A DNA stretch of 38,217 nt from Streptomyces boluensis (GTDB taxonomy: Bacteria; Actinomycetota; Actinomycetes; Streptomycetales; Streptomycetaceae): assembly GCF_009908195.1 (NCBI RefSeq), contig NZ_JAAAHS010000027.1:1-38217 (forward strand), given 5' to 3'. Below the pieces are notes generated by a model, which did not search any database, was not told the DNA's origin, and worked only from the letters and a program-made list of their open reading frames with translations. Positions 25,606-33,121 of this stretch are shown here, piece after piece. The first letter of the stretch is position 1. Each line of letters opens with the position of its first letter. A program made the translations under genes and the position numbers.

Positions 25606-27280
25606 GCCGGGCCGCTACCGGGTCGACCTGGACAGCGGCGTGAGCTACGTGTTCAGCGCCACCCGCGGGGCGCTCGGCGGCTGGCAGGCCGAGGGCGGCT
25701 CGGTGACGCGCGGCGCCGCCGGTCTGCTCGGCAACGAGATATCCACGCCCGCCTGGGACGCCCAGCAGTTCCTGGTGGACTGCGCGGACACCATCGGCAC
25801 GGACGCGCCGACCCTCGGCATGTACCTCACCGAGCTGTCGTCGACGCTCGCCGTGGACGCCGCCCGGATCGAGCACGGCGGCGCGAGCGCGGCCGAGCTG
25901 CGCGAGCTCGGCCACGCCGAGCTTGAGGCGCACATGACCGGCCACCCCACGCTCGTCGCCAACAAGGGCCGGATCGGTTTCTCGGCCTCCGACGTACGGG
26001 CGTACGCACCGGAGTCGCAGCAGCTCGTCCAGCTCCAGTGGATCGCCGTGCACCGGGGCCTCGCCGAGTTCCGCGGCACCTCCGAACTGAGCGAACGCAC
26101 CGTCACCGAGCACGAGTTGAGCCCCGAGGAGATCCAGGACTTCCGTGCCGTCGTCGAGGCGCGCGGCTGCGACCCGGACGCGTACGTGTGGATGCCGGTG
26201 CACCCCTGGCAGTGGGACCACGCGGTGCAGGTCCTGTACGCGGGCGAGGTCGCGCAGGACCGGATCATCCCGCTCGGCGCGTCGAAGGACGGGTACCTGC
26301 CGCAGCAGTCCGTCCGCACGATGACGAACATGGCGGCGCGCGACCGCTTCGACGTGAAGCTGCCGCTGAAGATCGTCAACACCCTGATCTGGCGCGGCAT
26401 CCCGCCGCACTGCACCCAGGGCGCCCCCGTCACCACCCAGTGGCTGACCGGTCTGCTCGACCAGGACCCGGTGCTCAGGGACGAGCTGCGCACGGTGTTC
26501 CTCGGCGAGATCGCCTCCGTGACGGTGCGCCACCCGTACCTGGACCGCGTCCCGGACATGCCGTACCAGCACCTGGAGGCCCTCGGCTGCATCTGGCGGT
26601 CCTCGGTGTCGTCCCGCAAGGACGAGAACGAGCGGGTCCGCACCTTCGCCTCGCTCCTGCACGTCGACGAGCACGGCACCGCCTTCGCCGCCGAACTCGC
26701 CCGCGCCTCCGGCCTGTCCGCCGAGGACTGGCTGCGCCGCCTCTTCGACACGGTCCTGCACCCGGTGCTGCACGTGATGTACACGTACGGCATCACGTTC
26801 AACCCGCACGGCCAGAACACCCTGATCGGGTACGACGAGAACGACGTCCCGGTACGGCTGTTCCTGAAGGACTTCGTGGACGACGTGTCGGTGTCGCACA
26901 CCCCGGTCGCCGAGCGCGGCCCGGAGCCCGACGGCTACGACCACGTGCTGCCCCGCAAGAACCCGGTCGTCATCCGCCAGCACGTCGTCGACCAGCTGCT
27001 GCTCGGCCACTTCCGCTACCTGGCGCCGCTGGCCGCCGCCCAACTGGGCGTCGAGGACGCGGTGTTCTGGCAGCTGGCGCGGGACGCGGTGGTCGCGTAC
27101 CAGAAGAAGTTCCCCGCGAAGGCGGACCGGTTCGCGGAGTACGACATGCTCGCCCAGGACTTCCCGCGCTACCCGTTCAACACGGACCGGCTCGTCGTCA
27201 CCAAGTACGTCGACCGCGCGCTGCGGCACGCGCTGCGCCCCAACGGCACCGTCCCCAACCCCCTGGCGGAGCAGGCCTGA
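25475..27280 (+). CDS. NRPS-independent siderophore synthetase, IucA/IucC family, type C (RhbF/IucC-like)
   Basis: Second carboxylate-amine ligase of the locus, 601 aa, expected to add the second arm to the citryl intermediate made by the type A enzyme. The type C marker GHPTLVANKGRIGF is at 156-169. HPWQW (243-247), QQSVRTM (277-283), KLPLKIVNT (295-303), HGQNT (445-449) and KDFVDD (465-470) are the ATP and substrate elements. The C-terminus ends in GTVPNPLAEQ, like IucC/RhbF. DesD as I remember it has a quite different C-terminal half (KDIAEEIAVMDPD and FDCFFRFL), so I do not call this DesD, although both are type C. The ATG at 25475 lies within the MFS frame. The stop overlaps the ATPase start (TGATG). 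Confidence 0.87.
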   Translation: MSTHPVPELHAVSPESWREANRRLLAKTLSEFAFEELIKPVELEPGRYRVDLDSGVSYVFSATRGALGGWQAEGGSVTRGAAGLLGNEISTPAWDAQQFLVDCADTIGTDAPTLGMYLTELSSTLAVDAARIEHGGASAAELRELGHAELEAHMTGHPTLVANKGRIGFSASDVRAYAPESQQLVQLQWIAVHRGLAEFRGTSELSERTVTEHELSPEEIQDFRAVVEARGCDPDAYVWMPVHPWQWDHAVQVLYAGEVAQDRIIPLGASKDGYLPQQSVRTMTNMAARDRFDVKLPLKIVNTLIWRGIPPHCTQGAPVTTQWLTGLLDQDPVLRDELRTVFLGEIASVTVRHPYLDRVPDMPYQHLEALGCIWRSSVSSRKDENERVRTFASLLHVDEHGTAFAAELARASGLSAEDWLRRLFDTVLHPVLHVMYTYGITFNPHGQNTLIGYDENDVPVRLFLKDFVDDVSVSHTPVAERGPEPDGYDHVLPRKNPVVIRQHVVDQLLLGHFRYLAPLAAAQLGVEDAVFWQLARDAVVAYQKKFPAKADRFAEYDMLAQDFPRYPFNTDRLVVTKYVDRALRHALRPNGTVPNPLAEQA

Positions 27281-28092
27281 TGAGCGTCGAGATCAGCGCG
27301 AAGGGCCTGACCCTCGGCCACGGCGGCGACCCGGTCGCCCAGGACATCGACCTGTCCCTCACCCCGGGCGAGGTCACGGCCCTGGTCGGCCCGAACGGCT
27401 CGGGCAAGTCCACGCTGCTTCGCGCCCTGGCCCGCCTTCACACCCCGGACAGCGGCGCGATCGTCCTGGACGGCCGGGACCTGGACGCGTACAAGCCGCG
27501 TGAACTGGCCCGCAAGCTCAGCTTCCTGACCCAGTCACCGCTGATCCCGGCGGGCGTCACGGTGCGGGAGCTGGTCGCGTACGGCCGCCACCCGCACCAG
27601 GGCGTCCTGGCCCGCTCCACCAGCGAGGAGGACCGGGAGGCCGTCGGCTGGGCCCTGGACGCGACCCGGCTTCACCCGCTCGCCGACCGCCCCCTCGACC
27701 AGCTGTCCGGCGGCGAGCGGCAGCGCGCCTGGATCGCGATGGCCCTGGCCCAGCGCACCGGGCTGCTGCTGCTCGACGAGCCGACGACGTTCCTCGACAT
27801 CCGCTACCAGATCGAAGTCCTCAGGCTGGTACGGAAGTTGGCGGACGAGCACGGCATCACGGTCGCCGTAGTCCTGCACGAACTGAACCAGGCCGCGGCG
27901 TACGCCGACTCCATGGCGGTGCTCGCCGACGGCCGCATCGTGGCCCGCGGCACGCCCGCCGAGGCCCTGACGGTCGACACGATCAAGGCCGCGTTCGGCA
28001 TCGACACGACCGTCACCCAGGACCCCCACACAGGTGTCCCCACCTGTCTGCCGACGTGGCGCGAGCCCGAACCCGCGCCCGCGGCACCGTAA
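27280..28092 (+). CDS. Ferric-siderophore ABC transporter ATPase (FecE/FhuC family)
   Basis: Cytoplasmic ATPase energising ferric-siderophore import. 270 aa. Walker A GPNGSGKST, Q-loop LSFLTQSPL, signature LSGGERQR, Walker B LLLLDEPTTFLD and switch His in VVLHELNQA are all intact. The LDIRYQIEVL and ELNQAAAYAD wording is typical of the FecE/FhuC subfamily. Its start overlaps the synthetase stop by one base, so biosynthesis and uptake are on one transcript. The binding protein and fused permease follow 32 bp and about 1 kb downstream, making a complete importer. Confidence 0.94.
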   Translation: MSVEISAKGLTLGHGGDPVAQDIDLSLTPGEVTALVGPNGSGKSTLLRALARLHTPDSGAIVLDGRDLDAYKPRELARKLSFLTQSPLIPAGVTVRELVAYGRHPHQGVLARSTSEEDREAVGWALDATRLHPLADRPLDQLSGGERQRAWIAMALAQRTGLLLLDEPTTFLDIRYQIEVLRLVRKLADEHGITVAVVLHELNQAAAYADSMAVLADGRIVARGTPAEALTVDTIKAAFGIDTTVTQDPHTGVPTCLPTWREPEPAPAAP

Positions 28093-28124
28093 TCCGCTCA
28101 CCCTCTCCCCTAGGAATCGCACCC

Positions 28125-29108
28125 ATGCGTAGAACCCTCACCGCCCTGGCGGCCACGGCCGCCCTCGCCCTCACCGCCTCCGCCTGCGGCTCCGCGGCCG
28201 ACCAGGCCGGGGGCGGCGGCGACGCCGAGAAGGCCGGCTCCGGCAGCGGCTCGATCACCGTCAAGGACACCAAGGGCGAGCAGAAGCTGGACGGCCCGGC
28301 GAAGAAGGTCGTCGCCCTGGAGTGGACGTACGCCGAGGACCTCCTCGCCCTCGGCGTGCAGCCGACCGGTGTCGCCGACATCGGGCAGTACGACCAGTGG
28401 GTGACGGCCGGTCCCCGGTTCGCGAAGTCCACCAAGGACGTCGGCACCCGGCAGGCCCCCAGCCTGGAGTCGATCAAGGCGCTGAAGCCGGACCTGATCG
28501 TCACGTCGAAGATCCGCTCCGAGGCCAACTACAAGCAGCTCAGCGAGATCGCGCCGACGCTGATGTTCGACCCGTACGCCACGGACAGCGAGTTCGAGGA
28601 GATGCGGACGACGCTGAAGACCCTCGGCACCGCCACCGGCAAGGAGGACGCGGCGGACAAGGCGCTGAAGGACCTCGACGGGAAGATCGCCGCGGCCAAG
28701 AAGAAGATCGGCGAGGAGGGCAAGGACGGCGAGAAGGTCACCGTCGCCCGCGGCTACACCACCGACGGCGCCGCCACCGTGGAGATCCTCACCGGCTCCA
28801 CCATCCCCGGCGCCCTGCTGCCCAAGCTCGGCCTGGAGAACGGCTGGAACGGCAAGGCCGACGCGTACGGCATGAGCAAGGTCGACGTCGAGGGCCTCAA
28901 GCCGGTCGAGAAGTCCTCGCTCGCCTATGTCGCCGCGAAGAACGACGACGTGTTCGCCAAGTCCCTGCCCAAGAACGCCCTGTGGAAAAGCCTGGACTTC
29001 GTGAAGAAGGACCGCGTGCACGCCCTCGACCCGGGCACCTGGTTCTTCGGCGGCCCCTACTCGACGGCCCAGGCGGCCGACGAGCTCGCCACGGCCCTGA
29101 CCGACTGA
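28125..29108 (+). CDS. Iron-siderophore-binding lipoprotein (FecB-like), second receptor of the locus
   Basis: Membrane-anchored substrate-binding protein, 327 aa, ATG 28125 with AGGAA about 8 nt upstream. The signal peptide ends in a lipobox with lipidated Cys21 (LTASAC). The mature N-terminus has a Gly/Ser linker, then the class III fold with VVALEWTYAEDLLALGVQPTG, typical of citrate-type and hydroxamate-citrate receptors, SIKALKPDLIVTSKI, and a C-terminal HALDPGTWFFGGPYSTAQAADEL. It differs markedly from DesE, so the locus encodes two receptors. It lies between its ATPase and permease genes. I expect it to bind the ferric form of the product made by the new biosynthetic genes. Confidence 0.91.
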   Translation: MRRTLTALAATAALALTASACGSAADQAGGGGDAEKAGSGSGSITVKDTKGEQKLDGPAKKVVALEWTYAEDLLALGVQPTGVADIGQYDQWVTAGPRFAKSTKDVGTRQAPSLESIKALKPDLIVTSKIRSEANYKQLSEIAPTLMFDPYATDSEFEEMRTTLKTLGTATGKEDAADKALKDLDGKIAAAKKKIGEEGKDGEKVTVARGYTTDGAATVEILTGSTIPGALLPKLGLENGWNGKADAYGMSKVDVEGLKPVEKSSLAYVAAKNDDVFAKSLPKNALWKSLDFVKKDRVHALDPGTWFFGGPYSTAQAADELATALTD

Positions 29109-29124
29109 CCCGAATCCCCACTCG

Positions 29125-31191
29125 ATGACCTCCACAGCTCCTGAGAAGCCCGTGGACGTTGCCGCCCCGGTCCGGACAGCGCGCTCGCTGTCCGGACCGG
29201 TCGCGGTCGTCCTGGGCGGTGTCGTCGCCCTGCTCCTGGTGGCCGCGCTCCACCTCGGCCACGGCCGCAGCGACACCGGCCTGTTCGACCTGGTCCGGCT
29301 GCTGTTCGGCGGCGGGGACGCGGACACCCGGTCCGTGCTGCTCGGCGGCCGCCTCCCGCGCACGCTCGCGGGCCTCGCGGCCGGCGCGGCCTTCGCCCTG
29401 TCCGGCGCGCTCCTGCAGTCCTCCGTACGCAACCCGCTGGCCGCCCCCGACACCCTCGGGGTGACGGCGGGCGCGTATCTGGCGGTGGCGGTCGCGGCGA
29501 TCACCGGCCTGTCCCTGGGCGATCTGCCGCGCGGCGGCGTGGCCTTCGTCGGCGGTCTGCTCGCGGCGGCCCTCGTGCACACGGTCGCGGGCGGCGCCCG
29601 CGGCCGCCCCGCACACCTGGTCCTGGCAGGCGTCTCCGTCACCCTCGCCCTGTCATCGGTGACGGCCGTACTCGTCATGCTCTTCCAGGAGGAGACCGGC
29701 GCGATCTTCTTCTGGGGCCACGGCTCGCTCGCGGTGGCCGACAGCGACCGCTCGCTCGCCGTACTCCCGCTGCTCGGCGCCGGGTTGCTGGCCGGGCTGC
29801 TCCTGTCCCGCTCCCTCGACATCCTCGGCACGGGCGACGAGACGGCCCGCGCGCTCGGCGTCCACGTGGGCCGCACGCGCGTGCTGACCGTGCTGCTGTC
29901 TGTGTTCATGGCGGCGATCGCGGTCTCGGTGACGGGCCCGATCGGCTTCATCGGCCTGGCCGCCCCGCACCTGGTCCGGTTCGCGGGCGTCCGCAAGCAC
30001 GCGGTGCTGCTGCCCGCGGCGATGCTGTGGGGCGCGACCCTGCTGCTCGCCGCCGACCTGCTCGCCCGCGTCACCTCGCCGACCGGCAACGAGGTCCCCG
30101 CGGGTGTCGTCACGGCCCTCTTCGGCGCCCCGGTCTTCCTGTGGCTGGCCCGCCGCCTCCCCGCCGAACCGGCCGCGCCAGGAACGGTGTTGGCCCCCGG
30201 CCGCCGTCGCATGCCGTTCCCCGCGGTCCTCGCCGCGGGCACCCTGGCCCTCTGCGTCCTGGTGTACGCGGGTCTGGTCCTCGGCGACATCTCGGTGCCC
30301 TGGTCGCAGATCCCGCGCATCCTCACCGGCGGCGGCGACGAACTCCTCGGCCCGGTGGTCCTGGAGTACCGCCTGCCGCGCCTGTTGGTGGCCGCGCTCG
30401 CGGGCGCGCTGCTCGCGGTGGCGGGCGGCATCGTCCAGACCGTCTCCCGCAACCCGCTCGCCGACCTCACCGTCATGGGCGTCAGCGGCGGCGCGGGCTT
30501 CGGCGCGGCCCTGGTCCTGGTGGCCCTGCCGACGGTGCCGTACGCGATGCTCCCGGTGGCGGCGCTGATCGGCGGTACGGCGGCCTTCGCGCTGACGTAC
30601 GGGCTCTCCCGCCGCAAGGGTTCGGTGGCGCCGGAACGCCTGGTCCTGGTCGGCATCGGCTGCTTCGCGCTCACCACGGCGGCCACCAACTACCTGGTGG
30701 CGGGCGCCCGTTTCCAGGTGGCGCAGGCCCTGACGTGGCTGTCGGGCTCGACGTACGCGAGGGACACGACGGACCTGTCACTCCTGGCCGTAGTGGCCGC
30801 GCTCGGCATCCCCCTCCTCATGCTCTCCTTCCGCCGCATGGACCTCCTGGCCCTCGGCGAGGACACCCCACGCACCCTCGGCGTCCCTCTGGAGCGCACC
30901 CGCCTCGCGGTCCTCACCCTTGCGGTGGCCCTCGCGGCGTGCGCGGTCGCGGTGGTCGGCACGGTCGCCTTCGTCGGCCTGGTCGCCCCCCACGCGGCCC
31001 GCATCCTCACCGGCTCCCGAACCCACCGCCTGCTCCCCACGGCGGCGGTCCTGGGCGCGACCCTGATGGTGACGGCGGACATAGCAGGCCGGGTCCTGAT
31101 CGCCCCGGCGGAAATCCCGTCAGGGCTGCTGGCCGCGTTGATCGGAACGCCGTACTTCGTATGGCAGTTGAGACGGGGACGGCGCTCGTAA
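29125..31191 (+). CDS. Fused double-domain FecCD-type siderophore ABC permease (FhuB-like)
   Basis: Inner-membrane channel for ferric-siderophore import, 688 aa, formed by two FecCD domains in tandem as in FhuB. Half one carries LGGRLPRTLAGLAAGAAFAL and AVSVTGPIGFIGLAAPHLVR. Half two carries LEYRLPRLLVAALAGALLAV and AVAVVGTVAFVGLVAPHAAR. The two halves are joined by a short linker (PAEPAAPGTVLAPGRRR, about residues 350-366). Roughly 20 membrane segments are expected. It follows the binding protein by 16 bp, and no clear Shine-Dalgarno precedes ATG 29125, so translational re-initiation is likely. A fused permease needs no partner subunit, so the importer is complete with the preceding two genes. 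Confidence 0.94.
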   Translation: MTSTAPEKPVDVAAPVRTARSLSGPVAVVLGGVVALLLVAALHLGHGRSDTGLFDLVRLLFGGGDADTRSVLLGGRLPRTLAGLAAGAAFALSGALLQSSVRNPLAAPDTLGVTAGAYLAVAVAAITGLSLGDLPRGGVAFVGGLLAAALVHTVAGGARGRPAHLVLAGVSVTLALSSVTAVLVMLFQEETGAIFFWGHGSLAVADSDRSLAVLPLLGAGLLAGLLLSRSLDILGTGDETARALGVHVGRTRVLTVLLSVFMAAIAVSVTGPIGFIGLAAPHLVRFAGVRKHAVLLPAAMLWGATLLLAADLLARVTSPTGNEVPAGVVTALFGAPVFLWLARRLPAEPAAPGTVLAPGRRRMPFPAVLAAGTLALCVLVYAGLVLGDISVPWSQIPRILTGGGDELLGPVVLEYRLPRLLVAALAGALLAVAGGIVQTVSRNPLADLTVMGVSGGAGFGAALVLVALPTVPYAMLPVAALIGGTAAFALTYGLSRRKGSVAPERLVLVGIGCFALTTAATNYLVAGARFQVAQALTWLSGSTYARDTTDLSLLAVVAALGIPLLMLSFRRMDLLALGEDTPRTLGVPLERTRLAVLTLAVALAACAVAVVGTVAFVGLVAPHAARILTGSRTHRLLPTAAVLGATLMVTADIAGRVLIAPAEIPSGLLAALIGTPYFVWQLRRGRRS

Positions 31192-31229
31192 TCCGTCATC
31201 CGTGTGGGCAGCTGGTCCGCCAGGGGCGA

Positions 31230-31300
31230 TGGGGGTCCCCCCTGCTCGAGCGAAGCCGAGAGCTTGGGGGAGGGTGGGCACACCCCCCGGTGCCGGGCGC
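31230..31300 (+). repeat. Streptomyces intergenic repetitive element, second copy
   Basis: Reads GGGGGTCCCCCC, then a TGCTCGAGCGAAGCCGAGAG block, then TGGGGGAGGGTGGGCACA (31265-31282) and CCCCCCGGTGCCGGGCGCC. The second half matches the copy inside the MFS gene. This combination is a familiar dispersed repeat of Streptomyces. Confidence 0.85.
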
Positions 31301-31331
31301 CTTGTAAGAGAACGGCACCGGGGGTACCCCC
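31284..31331. terminator. Probable bidirectional terminator between permease and vapC
   Basis: CCCCCGGTGCC (31284-31294) pairs perfectly with GGCACCGGGGG (31314-31324), and a second palindrome GGGGGTACCCCC follows at 31320-31331. It lies between the convergent permease and toxin genes, so it can terminate both. Confidence 0.7.
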
Positions 31332-31349
31332 GGCCCCGTCCCCGACGAC

Positions 31350-31793
31350 TTACAGCGGCAGGTCGTCGGGCAGCACCCGGAACGACTTGTGGCGGCCCAA
31401 CGGGCGCACGGCACGAAAATCGCGGCGGTCGAGCGTGAGGATCGCGTCGGTGTCGTAGTCGGCGGCGAGGGCCACATTCACCGCGTCCGCCAGATCCAGG
31501 TCGAGACCGCGGTAGCGGGCACGCACGGACTGGGCGACCCCCAGGTGGTCCTCCGTGATCTCGGGTACGACGACGCGGCCACGGCGCATCCAGAGCCGAA
31601 TGTCGTCGACCGCGCTGAGCGCGGCTTCACGTCCGATCTCGCGGGTGGCCACATGGTCGATCTCGGCGAGCAGCAGAGGAGACATCACCAACAGGCCTGC
31701 CGCCATGATCGCTTCGTTCGACGACCGGTGTTCGGGATGGCTCGAATCGAGCGCCGCCACAAGTCCGGAGGTGTCCGCGATGACGATGATCAC
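31350..31793 (-). CDS. vapC: VapC-like PIN-domain toxin (ribonuclease)
   Basis: A 147-aa PIN-domain protein, predicted to be a Mg-dependent RNase that inhibits growth when free of its antitoxin. The four acidic active-site positions can be seen: Asp7 in IADTSG, Glu44 in LLAEIDH, Asp103 in LDLADAVNVALA and Asp122 in ILTLDRRDF. Its ATG overlaps the antitoxin stop by 4 bp, the standard antitoxin-first arrangement. It converges on the siderophore permease gene. It has no apparent functional link to iron; it may simply mark or stabilise the end of the acquired block. Confidence 0.9.
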   Translation of the reverse strand: MIIVIADTSGLVAALDSSHPEHRSSNEAIMAAGLLVMSPLLLAEIDHVATREIGREAALSAVDDIRLWMRRGRVVVPEITEDHLGVAQSVRARYRGLDLDLADAVNVALAADYDTDAILTLDRRDFRAVRPLGRHKSFRVLPDDLPL

Positions 31794-32044
31794 GCTGCGG
31801 AGCCGGCCTCGCGACCCACAGCGTCGGCGACAGCATCGCGCACGTCACCCTTGGTGGGGGTACGACCGGACCCCTCAAAAGTGCGCGAGAAGAGGGGCTC
31901 GTCCCAGACCCGGTTGGCCATGGCCGCGAGGTGGATGCCCTGGCGGATGATCTCGGCCTCACTGACACCTCGACGCTTGGCCGCCTCTTTGATGATGGCG
32001 AGGTCTTCCGGGTCGGCGTAGACGTTGGTTCGCTTCATGGACAT
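31790..32044 (-). CDS. vapB: VapB-like ribbon-helix-helix antitoxin
   Basis: An 84-aa protein with an N-terminal ribbon-helix-helix DNA-binding unit (KRTNVYADPEDLAIIKEAAKRRGVS then EAEIIRQGI). A C-terminal part (WDEPLFSRTFEGSGRTP) probably wraps the toxin. It is coupled to vapC through ATGA. Two starts are possible, ATG 32044 (MSMKRTN) and ATG 32038. A TAACGT hexamer 6 nt upstream of 32044 and no Shine-Dalgarno suggest a leaderless mRNA from 32044. Autoregulation through the flanking direct repeats is likely. Confidence 0.85.
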   Translation of the reverse strand: MSMKRTNVYADPEDLAIIKEAAKRRGVSEAEIIRQGIHLAAMANRVWDEPLFSRTFEGSGRTPTKGDVRDAVADAVGREAGSAA

Positions 32045-32068
32045 GTACCAACGTTAGCGCATGTACCA
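32042..32068 (-). promoter_or_regulatory. vapBC promoter/operator with direct repeats
   Basis: Two copies of CATGTACCA at 32042-32050 and 32060-32068, 18 bp apart, flank a minus-strand TAACGT (32051-32056) that could be the -10 box. Ribbon-helix-helix antitoxins commonly bind such repeated short elements over their own promoter. Confidence 0.55.
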
Positions 32069-32310
32069 GATTGATGTATGTGCGCTGAGGCAGGGTCGGC
32101 GTACGGGCTGACAGCGGCAGGGCCGCAACCTCGAAGAAGCCACCGGCGTCCGGGAGAAGGCCTCCCGGGCGCCGTTTCGCTGCGCGTAACACCTGGTCAG
32201 CACGCCGTCAAGACACGAAACACCGTGGCTGTCACACCGGCCGGAAACGCGACATTCTCCCGTTAGGCGCAACACCGCCACCACAAGCCCTGAACTACCA
32301 AGGAGCACCG

Positions 32311-32601
32311 ATGAATCCGACCCGTCGACTGGCCCTGGCGCTGCCCGCCCTCGCGATGGCTGCCGCCGCCATAGCCCTGCCCGCCGCGACCGCACAGGCC
32401 GCGGAGCCCACCGGCATCGTGCAGGACAAGTCCAAGCCCACACCCAAGCCTCAGGTCTGTACAAGCACGGAGACGTCGTCGTCGCTGGTGACCCTGGGTG
32501 GCTGCTCGGTCAAGACGACCATCAAGTGCGAGAAGGGCCAGACCCCGGTGATCTCCACCACGACGACGTGCACGGCGGCCAAGTCGAGCAGTCCGAAGTG
32601 A
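32311..32601 (+). CDS. Small secreted protein A, four-cysteine, unknown function
   Basis: A 96-aa protein with AAGGAG 6 nt before its ATG. The Sec signal peptide (NPTRRLALALPALAMAAAAIALP) ends in ATAQA, with probable cleavage before AEPTGIVQDK. The mature ~65 residues contain four cysteines (in QVCTS, GGCSV, IKCEK and TTCTA), suggesting two disulfides, and many Thr/Ser/Lys. I do not recognise a family. The next gene shares the signal peptide and first mature residues almost identically, so the two are tandem duplicates whose distal parts have diverged. Confidence 0.75.
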   Translation: MNPTRRLALALPALAMAAAAIALPAATAQAAEPTGIVQDKSKPTPKPQVCTSTETSSSLVTLGGCSVKTTIKCEKGQTPVISTTTTCTAAKSSSPK

Positions 32602-32663
32602 CTCACGCCGCACCCCGCTCCTCCCACCCCTCCCATCCTCGATTTTCCTCTCAAGGAGTACTC

Positions 32664-33020
32664 ATGAACCCGACCCGTCGACTGGCCCTGGCGCTGCCCG
32701 TTCTCGCGGTGGCCGCAGCCGGCTTCGCCGTACCCGCCGCGACCGCACAGGCCGCGGAGCCCACCGGCATCGTGCAGGACAAGACCAAGCCCCAGCCGAA
32801 AGCGGACACGAACACCGGCAAGTGCACCAAGGGCGGTTCCGACGAGACGGTCGCCATCGCCGGCGGCAGGAAAGTGACCACGATCATCGCCTGCAATAAG
32901 GCGGGCGATACGCCGACGGTCACGACGATCGTGGAGCGCCGCACCCCGCCGAACCGTCCCCCGATTCCGATCCCTCCCAAGGCTCCGATCCCCACCACGG
33001 CTCCGGGCGACATGCTGTAG
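32664..33020 (+). CDS. Small secreted protein B, paralogue of the preceding gene
   Basis: A 118-aa protein from ATG 32664 with AAGGAG 5 nt upstream. Signal peptide NPTRRLALALPVLAVAAAGF ends in ATAQA, then the mature start AEPTGIVQDKTKPQPK, as in the gene just upstream. The remainder differs: two cysteines (GKCTK, IIACN), a KVTTII/TVTTIV pattern related to the upstream copy's VKTTI, and a proline-rich C-terminal tail (PPNRPPIPIPPKAPIPTT) that may span or associate with the cell wall. Function unknown. A strong hairpin follows, which probably ends the two-gene unit. Confidence 0.75.
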   Translation: MNPTRRLALALPVLAVAAAGFAVPAATAQAAEPTGIVQDKTKPQPKADTNTGKCTKGGSDETVAIAGGRKVTTIIACNKAGDTPTVTTIVERRTPPNRPPIPIPPKAPIPTTAPGDML

Positions 33021-33051
33021 GCGCGGTGACACCGTGTGACCTCCCGGGCGT

Positions 33052-33086
33052 GCCTGGCTGTTCCCGATCGTCGGGAACAGCCAGGC
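33052..33086. terminator. Bidirectional terminator hairpin
   Basis: A perfect 16-bp inverted repeat (GCCTGGCTGTTCCCGA / TCGGGAACAGCCAGGC) with a 3-nt loop lies between the convergent small secreted protein gene and the hexosaminidase gene, so it can serve both. Confidence 0.88.
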
Positions 33087-33121
33087 CGCGTCACGGACAG
33101 AGAAAGACAGGGCAGCTACAA

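Noticed and set aside
12584-27280. A complete, ordinary desferrioxamine (desABCD) cluster
   Set aside because: desA and desB are present, but the acetyltransferase and type C synthetase do not resemble DesC/DesD as I know them, and five extra biosynthetic genes interrupt the order.
31202-31458. Short plus-strand frames over the repeat after the permease
   Set aside because: They are translations of the dispersed repeat and of vapC antisense; no support as genes.
32078-32266. A small plus-strand open frame between vapB and the secreted proteins
   Set aside because: No ribosome site, no recognisable domain, biased composition; it overlaps the vapBC promoter region.
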